From: Tuctoria greenei
Lineage: Eukaryota > Streptophyta > Magnoliopsida > Poales > Poaceae
Length of the DNA stretch: 64,000 nt
Assembly: GCA_036927565.1 (NCBI GenBank)
Contig: JAYESD010000003.1
Span: 80,397,311 to 80,461,310 of the forward strand
Reading direction: 5' to 3'
Position numbers and translations under genes: made by a program
Shown here: positions 56,016 to 64,000 of the stretch, in pieces
Position numbering within the stretch: the stretch's first letter is position 1
How the letters are laid out: each line of letters opens with the position of its first letter
The notes under the pieces: model-generated
The model's input: only the letters and a program-made list of their open reading frames with translations
Databases searched by the model: none
Told to the model about the DNA's origin: nothing

Positions 56016-57100
56016 TGTCAAAGTGTTAAAGTGACACTTCCACCGGATCTGCTAAGGAGCAGCCCCTGGAGGTTCTTTGATTGGCAGGGCTTAGTTCTCA
56101 ATCTAGTGGTCGCGCGTATGAGAGTATGAGATGGTGGTTTTTATGTGGTTCGGGCCGCAAGAGCGTAACACCCGGTGAGGTTGTATTGCTGGTGTGTGTG
56201 TGTGTATAGGGGATTGGATGTTCGATTTTGGATGCTTTATAACGGTGCCAGTCTGATCTTTTTATAGACAAGGCCAGAGGCCTTACAAGTGGGGTCCAAG
56301 GCCCGACAGGTGGCCCCAGGGCGATCTTATCCTAAAAGATCTATGTCTTCTCCCGTAAGCTTCCTTTTGCCGCGGCTTCAAGACTCACCGTCTTGCTGCC
56401 TCGATTGCTAGTGGCCCATGCGTAGTTGTAGATGGTGTCAGGGGATGTCCTGTTTGTGTATCTGGTCGTCGTAAGCTACCCACTTGGCAGGATAGGGTAG
56501 GCTTGCGGTGTCTTTCCTATGATGTGATTGGACGCAGCGGCCTCTGACCGTTGGCATGCTCCGCGTTACTTGCCGAAGGTGGGCGCTTGTCTTCAATGCT
56601 TGATCTAGACGGGGCGCACCATCCCTTAACTCCTGCACTTCTCTGCAAGGTGAGCTGTGGGACACGTGGCATCTTCGGGGCTGGCCTCGGCCGGGGGAGC
56701 CCAGGCTTGGTCTTCAAGACATGTGGCAGCTTTGGAGCCCTTCGGGGCATGCGGTAGCTCCAGGTTCCTTGACGACATGTGGCAGCTCCGGAGTCCTTCG
56801 GGGTATGTGGCAGCTCCAGAGCCCTTCTCTGTGGGAGACGTCTGGCCTGATGCTTCGAGCCATGTGGCTACGCCGGACCTCACCCTATAGTAGGATGAGG
56901 TCCCACCTGAACACGTGGCACCTTGATAGCCCATCCCTCCGGGGGAGCCGGGTCTCATCTTTGTGGTCCACGTGGCAGTGCTGGATTCCGTATTTGAGGA
57001 AGGCTAAAGTCCGGTATCCTCTGGACATGTGGTGCCTCTGAACGTACCTTGGTACTTTCGGCTTGTGTGCGAGGGTACCCCGTATGCGGTTGTACCGACA
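56016..57100 (-). repeat. 5' LTR of Tat element 2 (1,085 bp)
   Basis: Starts TGTCGGTACAACCGCAT and ends CTTTGACA on the minus strand. Compared with the 3' LTR, several CACGTG boxes have become CATGTG (for example near 56729, 56774, 56859 and 57026), while others remain (near 56660, 56912, 56968). Confidence 0.85.
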
Positions 57101-57624
57101 ACTATAACAATTCTACCACACTAACCAAGAAAACACGTGAGTACAGAGGTCATAGATCATTACACTAAACGCGTGGTGCAGCGGAATTAGACGTGCGTCA
57201 GTGTAAGGGAAGTTTACGATCACGTTCATCTCCTCCTTGTTGTCGTCATGGCAGCAACATCGTGGTGTCGTAGACCATCTCCTTGTCACCCTCGTCACAA
57301 CAACGTTGTCACTCCACCATAGCAATCAGCGTAGCAGTAGCAACTGCATCTCCACAGAGTCCGCAAGTACGAAGAGGAACGCCGTATGCCGGTGTGCTAG
57401 CATCACGCGCGCGGCAAGGGAGTCGGCATGAGGCCTGCGAGGGATGGTGTCTAGGGCTATCACGTGGTGGAGTAATCCACCCCTAATCCCACCTCTCGTA
57501 TTTATAGGCATACTATTGAGCTTTTAGGTCACAAGTCTATTAGTACCCTAATTGCTTATGGATCTAATATCCAACAAGCTTTAATCCGAATTGTTATGAT
57601 TGCCTCTTCGGCATATCACCAACA
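57101..57624 (-). repeat. 3' LTR of BARE/Angela-like element (partial)
   Basis: Minus-strand start TGTTGGTGATATGCCGAAG directly after the purine tract. A TATA box (TATAAATA, minus strand) lies near 57505-57498. The end is lost at the Tat LTR boundary. Confidence 0.65.
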
Positions 57625-57808
57625 ATCTCCCACTTGCACTAGAGACAATCATAAAGGCAAGCTTTAGGTGTGTGACCCATTAGGTTCATGTGCAGTCGGT
57701 TGTGACTTGAAACCGTTTCCAACCACAATTTAGAAGTGGCACCTAGCAGGACATACTGACCCCGAATGTACATAAAGATCATATTTCCTGAATCTAGATA
57801 CATACAAC

Positions 57809-59195
57809 CACTACAAGAATCGAGCAATAGAGTGTCAGGGATCTTATGAATGTCCGGGCCGTCGCTTTCAAATATACTAAAAGCATCGTGTTACTGAAAA
57901 CCGATGGCCATATATAAAGGCATCGGGACACCGCGAAGCCCGATAACTATAAACTTAAAAGTGTGAGGAGCAATTCGGAGGCTGACGTCTCAAATAAAAA
58001 TGTCGGAACAGGCAAAAAGAACTGACACCCATAACACTAAGACCGTCGGGTTGAATCTCGCCGACGACTGAATCTTTAACACCGTCGGGTCCTTCGTGAC
58101 CGACATCCATGTGTGGACCCAGGCGCCCCGCTATGCCCACTTTTTTTTCTTTATTTCCTCTCTCTTTATTTCCACCAGCTTCCATGGCTGTATGATCGCA
58201 TCCTTATCTCTCCCCCTCTTTCTTTATTTCCATCGGCCTCCCACAATCCTCCAGATCTGCCTCCGGCCTTCCACAATATGTAGAGCCTCCCACCGCTCTC
58301 CATCAAAACCCTAGCATGGCGGCCACTCTCCAACGACCTACGGCGTGGGCTCCAGTGGGCCCCGACGCGACTTCATTGGCTCCCGGCGCAGTCCTCCTCG
58401 TCTCCCAGCGCGGTCTTCCTTGGCCTCTCGGCGCCGCCTCCTCGGCCTCCCACCGGCGTGGCCTCCTGGTGCGGCCCCCAACAGCGCAACCTCCACGGGC
58501 ACCCGGTGTGGCTTCCATGGGCACCTGACACGACCTCCATGGGCTACCGGTGCGACGCTCTTGATGCGGCCTCCTGGCATTGCCGCTCCACAAAGCGACG
58601 ACCGTCGCCCCGGCGGGATCCTGGCGGTGCCGCTCCCTGCAAGATGCAAGAACCTAAGTCTTGCCACTGTTCTTTTAGTTTCTTCTTGATTCTATAATCT
58701 CACTTGTAATTTCAAGAAGTTAAATGATGGATAGTTATTCCGTTCATTATCATCTCACTTCTTTTAATTTCAAGAACATCGACAGATTGATGCTGTGAAT
58801 TGTGAGCGGATTGAGTGTTCAACAGATTGATTTTAGTGCTTATTGTGAGTTGATCTGAGCAGATTAAGGTGGAGCAGGGACCGGAGTTGGATGCTTTTTT
58901 TGGCTGTTTCGGACATCTAAGAGCGTCAGTTCCTGTTTGGGACCGACTGCCTTAAGGTTGTAAATGCATCGGGTACAGGCCCCGACAGCTATAAGAGTAA
59001 ATCTGTCGGGCTTCAGAAATCGACGCCTATATAGAGTAAATATGTCAGGACTAACACTTTTAAAAGTTAAAAACATCAAGTTAAAAGTGTTGGATAAAGC
59101 TGTCGGTACACCGAGGACTATAAAATATAGCTGTCGGCTACAGTACACAACCGACGGTCATACACCCGATGCCCTTTTACCTGTTTCTTGTAGTG
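57809..59195. mobile_element. Non-autonomous CACTA element (1,387 bp)
   Basis: Left end CACTACAAGAATCG, right end GTTTCTTGTAGTG, inverted repeats of 11-13 bases; the three bases aac flank both sides (57806-57808 and 59196-59198). Subterminal regions hold many gtcgg/ccgac words in both orientations. The centre has a CT-rich stretch and a GC-rich block (58310-58650) with open frames on both strands but no known motif. Confidence 0.85.
58310..58650. other. GC-rich core of small CACTA
   Basis: Base composition jumps from about 40% to over 65% GC. The plus strand stays open for over 110 codons (starting near 58345) with Pro/Arg/Ser-rich text. Degenerate repeats of a ggcgcgg/cctcctcgg type explain the open frames. 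It could be a captured host first exon, but there is no motif to support this. Confidence 0.3.
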
Positions 59196-59198
59196 AAC

Positions 59199-59949
59199 AT
59201 GCTAATCCCTTTGCCTCATGATACCAGTCAAGCTCAAGGCGAGGTGCATGCCATCCTTGTGATAGCTTGACTATTCACTCGATCAAATAGTAGATCCAAT
59301 CCATGACTAACTTTTATTCATTGTGATTAACTCTTGAATCACCTTTGCATGACGATGCACTTTCAAATCCAACTATCTCGAGAGACCAAGAGATATTTCT
59401 CCTATTATTTAGGAGGGGCAAATCCCATCTTGATCCGCACACATCCCATTCCATGTTTCATTATGTATCTGAAGGCTACTTTTATGACTACCTAGTTACA
59501 GTGTAGCGTCTGGTAGTTTTGGAGTACACACCTACACACACAGTGAGAAACAATAGCGATCACATGTCTAAGGATCTGACAGGTGTATCACTCAAGACCA
59601 ATTGATGGCACATATGAAAATAGCAATCCCAACAGTGTTGCGGAGTGGACCAATCAAACACCATGTTCACTAACATGTGTTCACATTATTAATTTGATAT
59701 ATCCATATATATGATTCGTGAAACGTAATCGTCAATTAATACATGTGCTAGTCTGCATATCATAATTATCTCATATAATAATGTAGACTAGGAATCAATT
59801 AGAGTAACATTGTAATTAACAAAGAGTTTCACGAACAAGTCACATACTTGATGATCAATGTAAAAAATAGTTACTCAAATAACAATTTATATAGCAGTAC
59901 ATAAACATAGCTTTGACACAATTCTCCCACTACACACTATGATCACTGT
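59199..59949. other. 3' untranslated region of BARE/Angela-like element
   Basis: AT-rich, no coding signal. It continues the region interrupted by the small CACTA and leads to the purine tract near 57625-57640. Confidence 0.45.
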
Positions 59950-61700
59950 TGTAAGTATCTAATATCCATAGATCTGGGTGTGTGCCTCATGCTTTGATTG
60001 TGGAAGAGGCTTTGTCAATAGATTTGCAACATTCAAATCCGTGTGCACCTTGCATATCTTCACATTACCTTGGTGGATGATCTCTCAGATGAGGTGATAG
60101 CGTCGTAGTGTATGCTTGGATGCTTTGTGTGATGTTGGCTCCTTTGCCCGTGAAACTACTCCACTATTCTCACAATAGAGATCCACAGGTCCGGACACAC
60201 TAGGAACAACACCCAACTCAGAAACAAAATTTTTGATCCAAACGGCTTTCTTTGTAGCTTCAGAAGCTGCAATATACTCCGCCTCTGTTGTTAAATCTGC
60301 TACTATATCTTGCTTGGAACTTTTCCAGCTCACTGCCCCTCCATTGAGGCAGAACACAAAACGGGATTGCGATATGTAATCATCCTTGTCTGTTTAGAAG
60401 CTAGCATCGGTGTAACCTTTTGCAACAAGCTCTTCTTCACCTCCAAACATTAGGAACACATCCTTAGTTCTTCTTTTAAGTTCTTAAGGATGTTTTTAAC
60501 ATCTGTCCAATAATCCTCACCGTAATATGATTGATACATGTTTGTGATGCTTAGAGCATAGGATACATCAGGGCGTGTACATAGCATGACATACATGATG
60601 GATGCAATAGATGAAGCATAAGGAATCGCTCGCATCCTCTTTTGCTCACCAGGTGTCGAAGGACAATGACTCTTGCTTAGACTGATGCCATGTGACATTG
60701 GCAAGAAACCTTTCATGGAATCTGGTATATTGAACCGATTCAATATCTTAACAATATATGTATCTTGGCTTAATCTAATTAGCCTTTTAGATCTATCTCT
60801 ATATATCTTTATATTCAAATGTAAGCTGCCTCTCCTAAATCCTCCATTGAGAAACTTTTGCCTAATGAGGATTTAACAACATCAAGCATTGGAATGTCAC
60901 TTCCAATTAATAATATATCATCTACATATAGGACCAGAAATACAAGTGCGCTTCCACTAAACTTCTTGTAAATACAAGGTTCTTCTATGTTCTTGATGAA
61001 ACCAAACCCTTTGACAACTTCATCAAATCATAGATTCCAGCTCCAAAATGGTTGCTTCAATCCATAGATGGACTTTTGAAGTTTGCATATTTTATTAGCA
61101 TTTTTAGGATCAACAAAACCCTCAGGTCGTGTCATGTACACATCATTAGTCAAACTTCCATTAGGAAAAGTTGTTTTGACATCAATCTACCATATTTCAT
61201 AATCACAATATGCAACAATTGCTAGAAGAATACAAACAGACTTTAGCATTGTGACAGGAGAGAAAGTTTCATCATAATCTACACATTGAATTTGTTTGAA
61301 ACCTTTCGCCATCAATTGTGCTTCATTTCCATCCATGTCAGTCTTTTACTTGAGAATCCAGTTACAATCGATAGGTCTCATACCTTCGATTGGATCAACC
61401 AAGTTCCAAACGTGATTCTCATGCATAGATTCAATTTTGGATTCCATGGCTCCAAGCCATTTCTCAGAGTCGGGTCCCTTTCTTTCGGTACAGGTCATGG
61501 GCTCATTATTGTCCAAGAATACTATGTCATGTTGCTTCGTGGTTAGAAGCGTTAACTTTTCAGTCGCACGACATGCCCTTGTAGACTTTCATGGGCCTGG
61601 TGTTTCATCAACTGGTTGCACAACATCATTTACATCCTGTATAGGATCAGTGCGTGATGAAACATTTTCAGGTAATTCTTGAATTTCTTCAAGATGCACC
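59950..61700 (-). pseudogene. BARE/Angela-like pol fragment: RT and RNase H
   Basis: Degenerate text from about 61700: the integrase-RT linker, WLGAMESKIESMHENHVWNLV, FKQIQCVDYDETFSPV, CKLQKSIYGLKQ, the active site LVLYVDDILLIGSDIPMLD (61000-60890), MNIKIYRDRSKRLIRLSQ, CTRPDVSYALSITNMYQS, and RNase H with NGGAVSWKSSKQDIVADL, LYCENSGVV and finally NLLTKPLPQSKHEAHT near 59970. YVDD is intact. Stops and frameshifts occur at least every 100-150 codons. Confidence 0.75.
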
Positions 61701-61775
61701 TTGCTCCCACTAACTCCTTTTGAGAGAAATTCTTTCTCCAAGAGGACACTATTGTGGGTGATAAACACTTTACCC

Positions 61776-63374
61776 TTTAGGATCGAAGAACACGTGAAAT
61801 GCTTCCAGAGGAGGGGGTCAATGGTAGATTAAAACTTTTCTCAGTGAAAGCAATAAAAAATCCCTCGGCAGAAAAACAATATGATAAATAAACCATGTGT
61901 GCAACTGATCTAAATATGTTCAACTGTGACAAAAGTATTAAACATTGTAGAGTATCAAGTAACGAAGGCAAAACAACAAGAATAATGAAAATACTTAAGA
62001 AAAACTCAAGTTATGATCAAAAGATTGAGCAAAGGTCAATCTGTCCTACCTAAGTTGAAATCAGATCTGCAACGCTGCAAAGAAACTCGTGTAACTCCAA
62101 AACCACAAATCCAATGGCCGTGAAATTTTCACAGATGATAGAGTATCAAGCTGTTGAAGACAACACAAAAAGAATCATGTCAATTGGATAAGTAAAACGT
62201 GAGTTATGATTGAAACACCAATGCAACGTCTTGGTGTCCAGAAACTCGACGAGAAAACTTGCCAACAACAAGTCGGACGAATAAGGCATAAAAGCTCCTT
62301 GAAACTACAAATTTTTATTGATAAAAACAAGGAATATCCCCAAACCCACGATCTTTAGCCTTCCTTGCTTATATAACCAGCCCTCGGACCTACTCAATCC
62401 TAACTAGGACTCCTACTCCTACTATGTTTCAACCGAAACTTTCCACAACTGCTCAAGACTCTTCCATACGCAGATAGAAACAATCTTAAGACTTCCAAAC
62501 ACCTTAGGAACGTCCCAAACATTCCTAAAACAACCTAACTTCATGCTCACAACAAAATCTAACCAAAACCAACTCGAAACCTTCCATAAATAAACCATAA
62601 CCGCCTCAGCCGCAGGCTGAGGCATAATCTAACCGGTTGGACATTTCAACCATATCTTCACATCCATATCTCTTCAGCATGCCTCAGAACCATGTTGCCA
62701 CGTCAATGCACCCCTTTCACACGTGCAAACAGTTTCCAATGACGCCCACGATACCTTCATATGCATTGTTCTTGACCCAAACATGCAGCGTAACCACCCA
62801 ATCAACTCAACCACAATTCCTTCCGAACTTGGTTGTTGAACCTCATCTTCTCCCTAAGACTAGTTCAATGGATCCCATCACCAGCCATGTCTCAACCTCA
62901 AGCAACACCTGTACATGAACAAACAAACAACTTCTCCAAGCACAAGTCCTCGACTTGACTCACATTAGTCTAAAAACCACAACACCTTATGTGAACACCT
63001 CACATATGCATGTTGTAAAGATAGCAAAATATAATCCACTATGATCAGCCAAAACGCGGCAAAGACTTAGTCCAAAAGTACTAAGAAAACTTCCCCATAA
63101 GTGTATAGCATGTTTGGAACATTGGAAATGAAAAGCATAACAACCGTACAAATATTTTAGCACATAGAAAGTTTGAACAGTCCAAAACAGCAGCTATGCA
63201 CAATACAAGAAAAGTTCGGACACCCCGAAGCAAGTTCCTGAAAGTTCGGACAATCCAAAATGAAATCCTGCAAGATCGGACAATTCAATTGAGTTTCTTA
63301 GATATAATCAAAACTTTGCATGTAATACTCACTTTTAACATAATTGCCAATGTATTCAGCACCTAAGTCTCACA
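61776..63374 (-). repeat. 3' LTR of second Sirevirus-like element (about 1,599 bp)
   Basis: On the minus strand it starts TGTGAGACTTAGGTGC right after AAGGGGGAGAT and ends CGATCCTAAA, where TACA would be expected, so its last G has mutated. Similarity to the other Sirevirus-like LTRs is clearly lower than theirs to one another, so this is an older or sister family member. Confidence 0.75.
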
Positions 63375-63570
63375 ATCTCCCCCTTGATGAATGCATTGGC
63401 AACACCCTTTTGACTAAAAGAAAATCTCACCTTCTTTTTAAAATCAAAAATCAAATTAGAAGAAACCCAAAAATTCTCCCCCTAGGGATGTACACCCCCC
63501 TGAGAAGAACGTGTAAATCAAAATACTTGTGAATGTGCAATGTGTAACCAATTTGTCCCCCTTTGATATT
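63375..63570 (-). other. Polypurine tracts of second Sirevirus-like element
   Basis: AAGGGGGAGAT abuts the LTR (63375-63385, minus strand). Further purine runs occur at about 63476-63485 (tctccccctagg on plus) and 63557-63563 (gtccccctttg on plus), as in the complete copy. Confidence 0.65.
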
Positions 63571-64000
63571 GTATTCAGCAAGGTATAAAAGAGAAATTTA
63601 ATTTGTGATGAGCATAATATGACATATACATATAAAACAAAGCTCATCCAAACCATACTATCAAGTAACTTACACTATCACATCAATGAAAACATAAAGT
63701 AGTGTAAGCCATGCTAGAGATCAAGTGTAATTCTGATGTAAGCGAGTCATGATCTCCCAAACTTAACTATTTCAAAATTTGAAAGCGTGACACATGTTGC
63801 TGTTTTTATGATCTTTTAAACCAAACCTTTAAATATTATGAACTTTGCAAGAGATTATGCGGAACATCCGCCTAATTCTAACCAACCAAGCCAAACCTAT
63901 GTAGGACATGGTTTTAGTCATACACAACTCCTTCCAAGTTCATATCAAAGTGCAATGATAAGAAATCTCAATAGAAGAAGTGTGATGCATGCATACTCTC

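Larger units (their letters stand above)
35321..57100 (-). mobile_element. Tat-lineage Ty3/gypsy retrotransposon 2, interrupted by a copia element
   Basis: LTRs at 35321-36384 and 56016-57100 both run TGTCGGTAC...GACA on the minus strand. After the right-hand (5') LTR lies TTTGGTGCGCTAGGTAGGGG, the usual gypsy primer-site type of sequence; the left-hand LTR is preceded on the minus strand by a polypurine tract. Coding order on the minus strand is protease, RT, RNase H, a second RNase H-like region and integrase (55675 to 51882), then a repeat region and, antisense to the element, an extra ORF (36926-39601). The double RNase H and antisense ORF mark the Tat lineage. Gag is missing. A 9.7-kb Sirevirus-like element splits the repeat region. 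Without it the element is about 12 kb. No target duplication: left flank tctac, right flank actat. Confidence 0.85.
57101..61775 (-). mobile_element. BARE/Angela-like Ty1/copia element, truncated
   Basis: On the minus strand: a degenerate integrase C-terminus and RT, RNase H (ending near 59950), a 3' untranslated region with a 1.4-kb CACTA insertion, a purine tract GTGGGAGAT, and a 3' LTR beginning TGTTGGTGATATGCC (57624 downwards). The RT/RNase H wording (SQDTYIVKILNRFNI, CTRPDVSYALS, SKQDIVADLTTEAEYIA) is characteristic of the Angela/BARE group. The right side is cut by the LTR at 61776 and the left side by the Tat element LTR at 57100. Confidence 0.75.
61776..64000 (-). mobile_element. Second Sirevirus-like copia element, partial
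   Basis: The LTR at 61776-63374 has the same layout and much of the same sequence as the LTRs at 41626 and 49757 (cagaaaaacaatatgat, ccacaaatccaatggccgtg, cttatataaccagc, ccaatgtattcagcac). It is followed to the right by the 3' interior: a purine tract and AT-rich spacer similar to 43213-44000. Coding sequence would begin beyond 64000. It interrupts the BARE/Angela-like element. Confidence 0.8.

Noticed and set aside
63344..64000. Coding sequence in the last 650 bases
   Set aside because: The stretch aligns with the non-coding 3' interior of the Sirevirus-like element at 43213-44000; no frame carries a motif.

Overview
This is nuclear DNA from a flowering plant, most likely a grass. No single base proves it. 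The signs are TNP2-type CACTA, hAT, MULE and Stowaway DNA transposons, Ty3/gypsy elements with an antisense extra ORF, copia elements with BARE/Angela-like and Sirevirus-like features, and introns of plant size. I cannot name the species. The window is a nest of transposable elements around one recognisable host gene, a broken NPH3/RPT2-type (BTB-NPH3) gene at 10491-12534. I see no intact ordinary host gene and no rRNA, tRNA or CRISPR.

Layout from left to right. 1-5208: the 3' half of a Tat-lineage gypsy element (plus orientation) with a long antisense ORF and one LTR. It sits inside a decayed hAT transposase gene (5209-6730). The hAT end in turn abuts a truncated Ale-like copia element (minus strand, 6739-9527). 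9533-12630: the NPH3-like gene remnant, with a 275-bp tandem duplication upstream. 12640-15315: a Mutator-like element with about 110-bp terminal inverted repeats and a perfect 9-bp target duplication; it carries a small gene whose predicted exons all splice in the same phase. 15747-16043: a Stowaway-like MITE. 16490-25434: a CACTA (En/Spm) transposon with decayed TNP2 and a second ORF ending in a Ulp1/C48 protease domain, invaded by a 733-bp foldback element (16749-17481). 25438-27586: low-complexity and CACTA-end debris. 27592-35047: a complete but mutated CRM-like gypsy chromovirus (minus strand, TSD CTCAC). 35321-57100: a second Tat-lineage gypsy element (minus strand) with antisense ORF and a 70-bp tandem array, split by a 9.7-kb Sirevirus-like copia element (41626-51341, TSD ATAAG). 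57101-61775: a BARE/Angela-like copia element (minus strand), carrying a 1.4-kb non-autonomous CACTA insertion (57809-59195, TSD AAC). 61776-64000: one LTR and the start of the interior of a third, Sirevirus-like element that runs off the window.

Most coding regions carry stops, frameshifts or deletions, so they are relics rather than working genes. The exceptions worth attention are the antisense ORF of the first Tat element (one premature stop in about 1,127 codons, with a short intron mirrored in the second, diverged element), the spliced gene inside the MULE, and the G-box (CACGTG) array in the U3 regions of both Tat LTRs, which decays through CpG-to-TpG changes in one LTR copy.

All identities come from reading motifs and termini by eye; no database or alignment program was used. 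Percentages are rough.
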